NCBI GenBank assembly: GCA_020061125.1
Contig: JAGUYV010000062.1
Location: forward strand, 1 to 11,629
Direction: 5' to 3'
Source of the DNA: a bacterium
GTDB taxonomy: Bacteria > UBP15 > UBA6099 > DSWB01
DNA length: 11,629 nucleotides
A model generated the notes under the pieces. That model had not been told where the DNA came from. It made no database searches and saw nothing but the letters and a program-made list of their open reading frames with translations. The number at the start of each line of letters is the position of its first letter. Within the stretch, counting starts at the first letter, position 1. The translations under genes were made by a program, and so were the position numbers. This document shows, piece by piece, positions 5,200 to 11,629 of the stretch.

Positions 5200-6177
5200 G
5201 TGAGCAAAGGCGCGATGGCCAAAACCGTGACACATGAACTCGAAATCCACAGCCAGGAAGAGGCTGTGAACCTGTTCGGGCAGGGGGACCGCAACCTGCG
5301 CACCATCGAGCGCGAGACGGGAGTTCGCATCGTGTTGCGCGACGGCAATCTCGCGATAAAAGGCCCCCCGGCCCTGGTTCCGCTGGTGGGCGACATGCTC
5401 GCGCGGCTTTTGCAGCAGGCTCGCGCGGGACGCCCCGTGCAGGCCTCGGATGTAAAATTCGCGCTCATGGTTCTTGCGGACGGGCAGGCCATGCCCGACG
5501 CGCCCGAGATCATGGTGGACGGCCGCGGCAGGCCCGTAAAGCCGCGCACTCCGGGGCAGGCCGACTATGCCCGCTCCATGAATGAAAACGATCTCGTCAT
5601 TTGCATCGGCCCTGCGGGCACGGGAAAAACCTTCCTCGCCGTGGCCGCGGCCCTGCGGCGGCTCAACGCCGAAGAGGTGTCCCGCATCGTGGTGTGCCGC
5701 CCGGCCGTGGAGGCAGGCGAAAAGCTCGGTTTCCTGCCAGGCGATTTCCAGCAGAAAGTGGACCCCTATCTGCGGCCCATTTACGACGCCCTGTTTTCTC
5801 TGCTTAACCCTGACCGCTGCGCCCGGCTTCTGGAGCGAAACATCGTGGAAGTGGCGCCGCTTGCTTACATGCGCGGCAGAACCCTGGACAGCGCATTCGT
5901 GATTCTGGACGAAGCGCAGAACACCACGGTCGAGCAAATGAAAATGTTCCTCACGCGCCTGGGGCGGCACTCACGCGCCGTGGTCACGGGCGATGTGACG
6001 CAGGTGGACCTGCCGGCGGACATTCCGAGCGGGCTTGTGGACGCGGCCCGGCGGCTCGACGGCATCGAGGGCATCGGGTTCGTGCGCTTCACCCGGCGCG
6101 ATGTGGTGCGCCACGGCCTGGTCAGCCGCATCATCAAGGCCTACGAGGGGGACGCCGCGGGGTCTGACCGCGGCTGA
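5200..6177 (+). CDS. phoH: PhoH family protein (PhoH-like ATPase)
   Basis: PhoH-like proteins are cytosolic P-loop ATPases linked by context to RNA metabolism and ribosome maturation. The 325-residue protein has the typical length. Residues ~10-75 form a KH-like nucleic-acid-binding region. The ATPase core shows Walker A GPAGTGKT (137-144), the family motif VCRPAVEAGEKLGFLPGD (165-182), Walker B FVILDEAQN (233-241) and the sensor TGD (263-265). The start is GTG, preceded by AGGGA at a 7-base spacing; an ATG five codons later has a poorer site. The stop is 3 bases before the next gene, a sign of translational coupling. PhoH, a 7TM-HD protein and YbeY in this order is a conserved bacterial gene neighbourhood. 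Confidence 0.95.
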   Translation: MSKGAMAKTVTHELEIHSQEEAVNLFGQGDRNLRTIERETGVRIVLRDGNLAIKGPPALVPLVGDMLARLLQQARAGRPVQASDVKFALMVLADGQAMPDAPEIMVDGRGRPVKPRTPGQADYARSMNENDLVICIGPAGTGKTFLAVAAALRRLNAEEVSRIVVCRPAVEAGEKLGFLPGDFQQKVDPYLRPIYDALFSLLNPDRCARLLERNIVEVAPLAYMRGRTLDSAFVILDEAQNTTVEQMKMFLTRLGRHSRAVVTGDVTQVDLPADIPSGLVDAARRLDGIEGIGFVRFTRRDVVRHGLVSRIIKAYEGDAAGSDRG

Positions 6178-6180
6178 AAT

Positions 6181-8406
6181 ATGGAAAACGGGAACAAATC
6201 CAAAACCCGAAAGCGCCGCACCGTGCAGCCTTCGTCCGTCACGCGCCTCGACACAAAGCCTGGGCTGCGCCAGAGGCTGGCCGGCGCATGGGACGGTTTC
6301 CTCGAAGCCAGAATGATCACGGCGGCAGTGGTTCTTTATCTGCTTGTTGCCGCGGCCCTGCTCTATCCCTCATTCCGGGTTCCTCTGGAGCCGGGGGATC
6401 GCTCGCCCCGCGACATCGCCTCTCCGCGCCGCATGGAATATGTGGACGCGGAAGCCACGGAACTCGCACGCACTCGCGCCAGAAACAATGTGGAAAAAGT
6501 CTATGTTGTGGATATCAAGAATATCCTGGCCGATTACAACACCATTACGACTATGGTGGCGGGAATTTATGACGAAATGCCGGTGGACGAGTTCCAGGAC
6601 GCCGGATCCGTGCGCAACTATCTGCTGGACACCATGTATCTCGACTCGAAAACCGTTGATGCGTTGATAAACAAGGGCAGGAACAATACCCTTGAACCGC
6701 TGAACCAGGCTCTGGCCGCGGCTGTCGCGGAACTGGCGCAGGGCCGGGATCGCGTGGAGCAGAACCGGCTCGACAACATCGAGGCCAGAGTCAGGGAACT
6801 GGCGGCCGCCCAGAACATCGCCGAACAGGACATTCCCGTGATTGCGGATATCCTGAATGTGCTTGCGGACAGGAACCGGCGATTCGCCGTGGATGAAACG
6901 GAACAGAAGCGCGATGCGGCGGCTCTTGCTGTGACGCCCGTGACCAGGGTCACCGAGCAGAGCGAAGTGATCGTCAAAAAAGATCAGCGGGTTTCCGCGG
7001 CGCATGTGCGCGCGTTCGCCAACGCCGGGTTGCATCCCACACGCACCCCCTGGATGCGCCTTGGTGGGTGCGCCCTGCTTCTGGCGTTCCTGTTCGTGAT
7101 GGGCGGGGTCTACATCCGCCACGCCCTGCCCGATGTCTACGCCGACGACAAAAAGCTTTACATGCTTTTCATGCTGATCGCGTTCGCCGTGCTGTGGTCC
7201 CTGATGGCGCACATGCTGAACCTCGCCATTCCGCAGTTCAGCCCCTATTCCATGGGCGTGGGCATGGCCGTGCTGACCATCCTGTCGTGTTTCCTGGTGC
7301 AAGGGCAGGCCGCGCTGGCCGCGGCGCCGCTCACAGCCGCGGCCATCATGATCTGCCTGGGCCTCGAACCCGGCGTCTTCCTGGTCATGCTCGCCGCGGG
7401 GCTTACGGGATATTTCTTCTCCATGCGCCGCCAGGACATGGACAGCATCATGAAAGCGGGCCTGGCCGTGTCCGCGGTGAGCATGATCATCATCGCGGGC
7501 CTTCACATGGCGCAGTCTTCCCCCATGCCCCGCGCGCTCATGGACATACTGGTGTTCGGCGCAGGCAACGGGCTGCTCACCGCCATTCTCGCCACGGGAC
7601 TGCTGCCCCTGTTCGAGCGCGTGTTCAATGTCATCACCCCGCACCGCCTTCTGGAATTAAGCAACCCCGAGCACCCGCTTCTTAAAAAGTTGCTCATCAA
7701 CGCGCCCGGCACCTATCACCACAGCATCTTCGTGGGCAATCTGGCCGAAACCGCGGCCGACGCCGTGGGCGCGGACACCCTGCTTGTGCGCATCGCGTGC
7801 TTCTACCACGATGTCGGCAAGATCAACCGGCCCTATTTCTTTGCCGAAAACCAGCTCCACGGCGAAAATCCGCTCGACGACAAATCCCCGTCCATGGGCG
7901 CTCTCATCATTTACCAGCACCTCAAGGAAGGCGTGGAGATGCTTCGCGAGCACAAACTGCCCGAGCCGATCATCCGCATCGCTTCCGAACACCACGGCAC
8001 ATGCCTGATCTCTTATTTCTATCAGCAGGCGCGCACCCAGGCCAGGGATCCGGAAACCGTGTCCGAGGAGCGGTTCCGCTATCCCGGCCCCACGCCCAGC
8101 ACGCTCGAAAGCGCCATCGTCATGTTGAGCGATGGGTGCGAAGCCGCGGTCCGCGCTCTCAAGGAGCACAGCACGCGCAACATCGAAAACACGGTCAACG
8201 CCATCGTCAAGGCGCGCCTCATGGACGGACAGTTCGATCACTGCCGCATCACCCTCGAACAAATTGACACCGTGCGCAAAACGCTTATCGAAACCCTGGC
8301 GCGCATTCACCACGCACGCGTGGATTACCCCGACGAAGAAGAACTCAAAAAGAAGCTCCACGACCCCCATGCGGCCAACGGCCGCCATCCGGGCAAAGCT
8401 TCCTGA
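6181..8406 (+). CDS. 7TM-HD membrane phosphodiesterase (YqfF/PgpH family), probable c-di-AMP hydrolase
   Basis: Family members such as Listeria PgpH hydrolyse cyclic di-AMP to pApA. The 741-residue protein has the full architecture: a basic N-terminus, a first membrane helix (~47-64), an extracytoplasmic helical 7TMR-HDED region (~70-290, with coiled-coil-like stretches), a block of about seven membrane helices (~293-475), and a cytosolic HD domain (~485-712). HD residues are H514 in TYHHS, H543-D544 in FYHDVGK, H580 in IYQH, H604-H605 in SEHHG and D651 in MLSDG, so catalysis should be intact. The C-terminal 30 residues are charged. The ATG lies 3 bases after the phoH stop without a strong ribosome site, consistent with coupling. 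The sensed ligand and the presence of a c-di-AMP cyclase in this genome cannot be judged here. Confidence 0.93.
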   Translation: MENGNKSKTRKRRTVQPSSVTRLDTKPGLRQRLAGAWDGFLEARMITAAVVLYLLVAAALLYPSFRVPLEPGDRSPRDIASPRRMEYVDAEATELARTRARNNVEKVYVVDIKNILADYNTITTMVAGIYDEMPVDEFQDAGSVRNYLLDTMYLDSKTVDALINKGRNNTLEPLNQALAAAVAELAQGRDRVEQNRLDNIEARVRELAAAQNIAEQDIPVIADILNVLADRNRRFAVDETEQKRDAAALAVTPVTRVTEQSEVIVKKDQRVSAAHVRAFANAGLHPTRTPWMRLGGCALLLAFLFVMGGVYIRHALPDVYADDKKLYMLFMLIAFAVLWSLMAHMLNLAIPQFSPYSMGVGMAVLTILSCFLVQGQAALAAAPLTAAAIMICLGLEPGVFLVMLAAGLTGYFFSMRRQDMDSIMKAGLAVSAVSMIIIAGLHMAQSSPMPRALMDILVFGAGNGLLTAILATGLLPLFERVFNVITPHRLLELSNPEHPLLKKLLINAPGTYHHSIFVGNLAETAADAVGADTLLVRIACFYHDVGKINRPYFFAENQLHGENPLDDKSPSMGALIIYQHLKEGVEMLREHKLPEPIIRIASEHHGTCLISYFYQQARTQARDPETVSEERFRYPGPTPSTLESAIVMLSDGCEAAVRALKEHSTRNIENTVNAIVKARLMDGQFDHCRITLEQIDTVRKTLIETLARIHHARVDYPDEEELKKKLHDPHAANGRHPGKAS

Positions 8407-8428
8407 CCCATACGGCGGAACCCTCCCC

Positions 8429-8896
8429 ATGACCCATTCCGGACCCAGAGCCGAATTGCGAAACCGCACACGCACGCGCGTGCCGGAGGCGCACCTGCGC
8501 CGCCATGCCGAGCGCATCATGAGCTTCATCCCAGAAACCCGCCACGCATGCGTGGACATCACCCTGGTCGGCGAACGCGCCATCCGCGCGCTCAACGCGC
8601 AGTACCGCGGCAAAGACAGGCCCACGGATGTGTTGAGTTTCCGCCTCGACGACAACCCCGGCCCCCTCGAACCCTTCGGCACTGTGGTCATCTGCGCGCG
8701 CGTGGCCGCGGACCAGGCGCGCGACGAAGGCGTCTCCCTGCAAGCCATGCTCGAAGAACTTATCCTGCACTCGATTCTTCATCTCACAGGCAGCGACCAC
8801 GAAACGGATGCGGACCACAGAGCCATGGAAAGGCGCCGGAAAAACATCCTCAAAAAACTCGCCGCGCAGCCCCCGGCGCGCAACGGCCGCGCCTGA
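8429..8896 (+). CDS. ybeY: Endoribonuclease YbeY (rRNA maturation factor)
   Basis: YbeY is a zinc-dependent single-strand endoribonuclease needed for 16S rRNA 3'-end maturation and ribosome quality control. The 155-residue protein carries RGKDRPTDVLSF (60-71) and the zinc motif H-x3-H-x5-H (H114, H118, H124 in HSILHLTGSDH). R60 matches the conserved arginine of the family. Two positions differ from the usual sequence: the glycine after the first zinc histidine is S115, and the GD(I/L)VI segment reads GTVVI (84-88). Neither removes a metal ligand. The frame stays open far upstream within the previous gene, but the ATG at 8429 follows the preceding stop by 22 bases and gives the normal length. 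It closes the phoH operon. Confidence 0.93.
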   Translation: MTHSGPRAELRNRTRTRVPEAHLRRHAERIMSFIPETRHACVDITLVGERAIRALNAQYRGKDRPTDVLSFRLDDNPGPLEPFGTVVICARVAADQARDEGVSLQAMLEELILHSILHLTGSDHETDADHRAMERRRKNILKKLAAQPPARNGRA

Positions 8897-8929
8897 ACGC
8901 GCCCGGCCGCGCTTGCCACTCTGCGATTC

Positions 8930-8938
8930 TGGTATTAT
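8930..8938 (+). promoter_or_regulatory. Extended -10 promoter for aconitase
   Basis: TGG followed by TATTAT (8933-8938, five of six positions) forms an extended -10 element. A TTGCCA lies upstream (8913-8918), but only 14 bases away, so the TG extension probably substitutes for a full -35. Transcription would start near 8945, inside the palindrome that follows. The aconitase gene is therefore probably not solely a member of the phoH operon. Confidence 0.5.
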
Positions 8939-8941
8939 TGT

Positions 8942-8959
8942 TTTTTCATTAATGAAAAA
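8942..8959 (+). repeat. Perfect 18-base palindrome at the aconitase transcription start, candidate operator
   Basis: Nine bases on each side are exactly complementary (arms TTTTTCATT and AATGAAAAA), extended by one T-G pair. It starts 3 bases after the -10 hexamer and abuts the AAGGAG ribosome site (8958-8963). It could be a repressor site, or, if transcribed, a weak AT hairpin overlapping the ribosome site. It is AT-only except for the central C and G, in a GC-rich region. I do not match it confidently to a known regulator. Confidence 0.6.
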
Positions 8960-8970
8960 GGAGCGCCGCC

Positions 8971-10911
8971 ATGAGCAAACCCATGACTGTCACCGAGAAA
9001 ATCATTCGCGAACACCTGGTGGAAGGCGAATACGGACCGGGCAACGACATCGCGATTCGCATTGACCACACCCTGACCCAGGACGCCACCGGAACCATGG
9101 TGTACCTGCAATTCGAGAAGCTCGGCCTGGACCGCGTGCGCACCGAGGTGAGCGCGAGCTATGTGGACCACAACCTGCTGCAGGTGGATTTCCGCAACCA
9201 CGACGATCACCGCTTTTTGCAGAGCGCCGCGAAACGCTGGGGCATCCATTTCTCGCGACCGGGCAACGGCATTTCGCACCAGGTGCACCTGGAGCGGTTC
9301 GGCGCGCCCGGCAAAACCTCCCTCGGCTCGGACAGCCACACGCCCACGGGCGCGGGCGTGTCCATGCTGTCCATCGGCGCGGGCGGCCTGGATGTGGCCC
9401 TGGCCATGGCGGGCATACCCTTCTATATTAAATGCCCGAAAATCCACGGCGTGCATCTCACCGGAAAGCTCGGCCCCTGGGTTTCCGCAAAAGATGTGAT
9501 TCTGGAACTGTTGCGCCGCTACGATGTCAAGGGCGGCGTGGGCATGGTGTTCGAGTATTTCGGCCCGGGCGTGGAAACCCTGTCCGCATCCGACCGCGGA
9601 ACCATCGGCAACATGGGCACGGAGCTGGGCGCGACCTCCACCATGTTCCCTTCGGACCACCGCACAAAAGCGTTCCTCGAAGCCCAGGGCCGCGGCGAAT
9701 GCTGGCGCGAAATTAAAGCTGACGACGGATGCGAATACGATCTGATCACAGAGCTGAACCTGTCGGAGATCGAGCCGATGATCGCGTGCCCGTCCTCGCC
9801 CGGCAATGTCAAGCGTGTGGCCGAGGTGGCGGGCATTGAGGTGGGACAGGTCATCACCGGCTCGTCCGTGAATTCCTCGTACCGGGATCTCATGATCGTG
9901 GTCAAGGCGCTCGAGGGCAAAGTGGTGCATGAAAATGTGGAAATGGACATCAACCCAGGCAGCCGCCAGGCGCTGATGAATGTGGCCGAAGCCGGCGGGG
10001 TAACCATTTTGAGCAAGGCGGGCGCACGCATCCAGCAGAGCGGGTGCCTGGGGTGCATCGGCCAGGGCCAGGCGCCCGGCAAAGGCATCGTATCCCTGCG
10101 CACCTTCCCGCGCAACTTCCCCGGCCGCAGCGGAACCGAAGGCGACCAGGTCTATCTGTGCAGCCCGGAAACCGCGGTAGCCGCAGCCATCACCGGAAAA
10201 ATCACGGACCCCCGCACCCTGGGCGCATATCCCGAAGTCAAAGACCCCGAAAAGTTTCTCGTTGACGACAACAACATCATCTTCCCCCTGCCCGGGGAAG
10301 AAGCGCGCAAAGTCGAGCTGGTCAAGGGGCCGAATGTGGTGTCCCTGCAGGACTTCGACCCCCTGCCCGATTCGCTCGAAGGCGAGATTCTGTTGTCCGC
10401 GCCCGACAACACCACCACGGATGAAATCATGCCCGCGGGCGCGGATGTGCTCAAGCTGCGCAGCAACATCCCGGCCATCAGCGAATACACTTTTACGCGC
10501 ATTGACAAAGACCTGCCCGCCAGGGCCAAAGAAAAAGGCGGCGGTTTCATCCTGGGCGGCGACAACTACGGCCAGGGTTCGAGCCGCGAGCATGCGGCGC
10601 TCGCTCCGCGTTTCCTGGGCATCCGCGCCAAAATCGTGAAAAGCTACGCCCGCATCCACAAGGCCAACCTCATCAATTTCGGCATCCTGCCCCTGGTGTT
10701 CAAGGATCCCGGGGACCATGACAAAGTCAAAATCGGCTCCAGGGTCGTAATGAAGAACATCCGCTCCCTGCTGGAACAGGGCGCCGAGGAATTTCCCATC
10801 ACCGTGGACGGAACGGAAATCATGGTGCGCTGCGAGGTGTCCGCGCGCGATCGCGACATCCTGGCCGCGGGCGGCAAGCTGAATTTTGTCAGAAAGCAAC
10901 TTGGCAAATAA
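8971..10911 (+). CDS. Aconitate hydratase, ~640-residue prokaryotic type
   Basis: Aconitase interconverts citrate and isocitrate via cis-aconitate with a [4Fe-4S] cluster. The 646-residue protein shows SDSHTPTG (120-127), SGCLGCIGQGQAPGKG (357-372) with cluster cysteines C359 and C362, SLRTFPRNFPGRSG (375-388), and the swivel-domain motif GGDNYGQGSSREHAAL (529-544) holding the catalytic Ser-Arg region. The length is well under that of AcnA (~890) and AcnB (~860) and fits the short prokaryotic aconitase family. The position of the first cluster cysteine, normally GSCTNSS, reads GSSVNSS (297-303). C273 in IACPSSPGN is a possible replacement ligand. The ATG has an ideal AAGGAG 7 bases upstream. 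Homoaconitase or LeuC-type activity is less likely because large and swivel domains are fused. It has its own promoter and terminator. Confidence 0.94.
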   Translation: MSKPMTVTEKIIREHLVEGEYGPGNDIAIRIDHTLTQDATGTMVYLQFEKLGLDRVRTEVSASYVDHNLLQVDFRNHDDHRFLQSAAKRWGIHFSRPGNGISHQVHLERFGAPGKTSLGSDSHTPTGAGVSMLSIGAGGLDVALAMAGIPFYIKCPKIHGVHLTGKLGPWVSAKDVILELLRRYDVKGGVGMVFEYFGPGVETLSASDRGTIGNMGTELGATSTMFPSDHRTKAFLEAQGRGECWREIKADDGCEYDLITELNLSEIEPMIACPSSPGNVKRVAEVAGIEVGQVITGSSVNSSYRDLMIVVKALEGKVVHENVEMDINPGSRQALMNVAEAGGVTILSKAGARIQQSGCLGCIGQGQAPGKGIVSLRTFPRNFPGRSGTEGDQVYLCSPETAVAAAITGKITDPRTLGAYPEVKDPEKFLVDDNNIIFPLPGEEARKVELVKGPNVVSLQDFDPLPDSLEGEILLSAPDNTTTDEIMPAGADVLKLRSNIPAISEYTFTRIDKDLPARAKEKGGGFILGGDNYGQGSSREHAALAPRFLGIRAKIVKSYARIHKANLINFGILPLVFKDPGDHDKVKIGSRVVMKNIRSLLEQGAEEFPITVDGTEIMVRCEVSARDRDILAAGGKLNFVRKQLGK

Positions 10912-10936
10912 CGGAACGCAACGGCAACCACACATG

Positions 10937-10969
10937 GGCCTTCGCCGCGCGCGCGGCGGAGGCCTTTTG
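10937..10969 (+). terminator. Intrinsic terminator after aconitase
   Basis: A 12-bp stem (10937-10948 with 10953-10964, one G-T pair) has a 4-base loop and is followed by TTTTG and ATTT. It begins 25 bases after the aconitase stop. It lacks a T run in the opposite direction, so it does not clearly terminate the converging gene. Confidence 0.88.
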
Positions 10970-10989
10970 ATTTCCCGGGACTCGGGTTG

Positions 10990-11629
10990 TTATTGTCTGG
11001 GTTTTGCGGTTATGACATTGGGGATGGGCAGCGCGCCCGCGCTGAACAGGCCGCTCCGGGTCAGCGTCATGCCTCCCGAGGCCATGAAAAGCTGCGTGGG
11101 CGGCCCACCTTCGAGATACAACGCGCTCCGGATGTCCAGAGGCAGCGCCATCAGCGCCTGCGCGAATTCGTAGGTGGACACAGGCTCCTGCACATAAATG
11201 AAGACCGCGCGCCCTCGGGAGTCCGCGGCGGCTGCGGCCTGGGTGTGGCGCTTGTCCGACCGCTGCCATACGATGTTCCCCTTGCAATCGGTCATGCGGA
11301 TGCTCTGCAGCACATGGCTGTATTGATCGCGCAGGGCCGGGTAATCGTGGCACTGTTTGTCTATGATGCGCACAGCGGGCAGGTCCGGATTGCCGGGGCC
11401 GAACGCAAGCGCGGCTTTATAGTCCCCGGGGTCCCGCCCGGACAGAACTTTGCCCGCGCGCTTCATGTACCCCACGCCGGTGCCGCGCGCATCGTCCAGA
11501 TACATTCCCGCATTGATTGCGAATGTGAGGCCTTTGGTGTGCGCCCAGTCCGCGGCTGTGAGCGTGGCGCCTCCGTGCTCGCTCGCGGTGAGAATGTCCA
11601 GTTCGAAGTATTGGGGATCGATGCGCACC
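10990..11629 (-). CDS. Phosphodiester glycosidase (NAGPA/DUF2233) domain protein, C-terminal part
   Basis: The gene enters from beyond the window end; the first visible GTG codon (11628) is probably an internal valine, and the true start is outside. About 213 residues are visible. Family features are RIDPQYFELDIL at the domain start, INAGMY (about 38-43), VRIID, HVLQSIRMTD, the Lys-His-Thr-Gln-Ala stretch followed by RAVFIYVQEP, LYLEGGPPTQL, and the closing ALPIPNVI. The domain is named for the enzyme that removes N-acetylglucosamine from phosphodiester-linked sugars; in bacteria many members are exported and act on cell-wall or exopolysaccharide components, but the substrate here is unknown. 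The usual LDGG near the C-terminus reads LEGG. A signal peptide cannot be checked. It converges on the aconitase gene. Confidence 0.85.
   Translation of the reverse strand, partial: VRIDPQYFELDILTASEHGGATLTAADWAHTKGLTFAINAGMYLDDARGTGVGYMKRAGKVLSGRDPGDYKAALAFGPGNPDLPAVRIIDKQCHDYPALRDQYSHVLQSIRMTDCKGNIVWQRSDKRHTQAAAAADSRGRAVFIYVQEPVSTYEFAQALMALPLDIRSALYLEGGPPTQLFMASGGMTLTRSGLFSAGALPIPNVITAKPRQ

Noticed and set aside
5138-5203. 21-codon ORF whose TGA overlaps the GTG start of phoH
   Set aside because: The overlap looks like translational coupling, but the ORF has no Shine-Dalgarno and a low-complexity Gly/Arg/Lys sequence; phoH has its own good ribosome site.
6370-7644. 424-codon open frame antisense to the 7TM-HD gene
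   Set aside because: The sequence is His/Arg/Gly-rich shadow composition with no domain, and it lies wholly inside a well-supported gene.
8935-10935. 666-codon open frame antisense to aconitase
   Set aside because: It mirrors a confidently identified enzyme, is rich in His, Ala, Gly and Arg as expected of a GC-rich antisense frame, and has no recognisable motif or ribosome site.

Overview
The window is about 11.6 kb of GC-rich bacterial chromosome. The gene content fits a Deltaproteobacterium (Desulfobacterota), perhaps near Desulfovibrio: a type I-beta DAHP synthase, an aconitase of the ~640-residue prokaryotic type, a 7TM-HD phosphodiesterase beside phoH and ybeY, and an HD-GYP protein with receiver proteins. 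The taxonomy is inferred from gene content and composition only. No IS element, phage gene, CRISPR array, tRNA or rRNA was seen.

Layout. (1) Bases 1-629 are the 3' end of a TPR protein, closed by a strong intrinsic terminator. (2) Bases 723-2082 form one transcription unit: a sigma70-like promoter, a 32-residue leader peptide rich in Phe, Tyr and Trp, a pair of mutually exclusive RNA helices (antiterminator and terminator), then the DAHP synthase gene and its own terminator. This looks like a complete ribosome-mediated attenuator sensing aromatic amino acids at the first step of their synthesis. (3) Bases 2182-4768 are a signalling block: one single-domain response regulator on the plus strand, then on the minus strand an HD-GYP protein and two paralogous single-domain response regulators. 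No histidine kinase is in view. (4) Bases 4769-5199 are a 431-base divergent intergenic region with a good minus-strand promoter, a long structured leader for the last regulator, and a candidate promoter for phoH. (5) Bases 5200-8896 are the phoH / 7TM-HD phosphodiesterase / ybeY operon. (6) Bases 8930-10969 carry an aconitase gene with its own extended -10 promoter, a perfect 18-base palindrome at the expected transcription start, and a strong terminator. (7) From 10990 to the window end, on the minus strand, lies the C-terminal part of a phosphodiester glycosidase domain protein.

How the parts work together. The first unit couples aromatic amino acid supply to DAHP synthase expression at the RNA level, and the enzyme's N-terminal domain probably adds allosteric feedback. 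The signalling block probably links phospho-relay inputs to c-di-GMP breakdown. The phoH-7TM-HD-ybeY operon combines RNA/ribosome maturation with probable c-di-AMP breakdown. Aconitase feeds the citrate to 2-oxoglutarate branch and seems to be controlled separately from the upstream operon.
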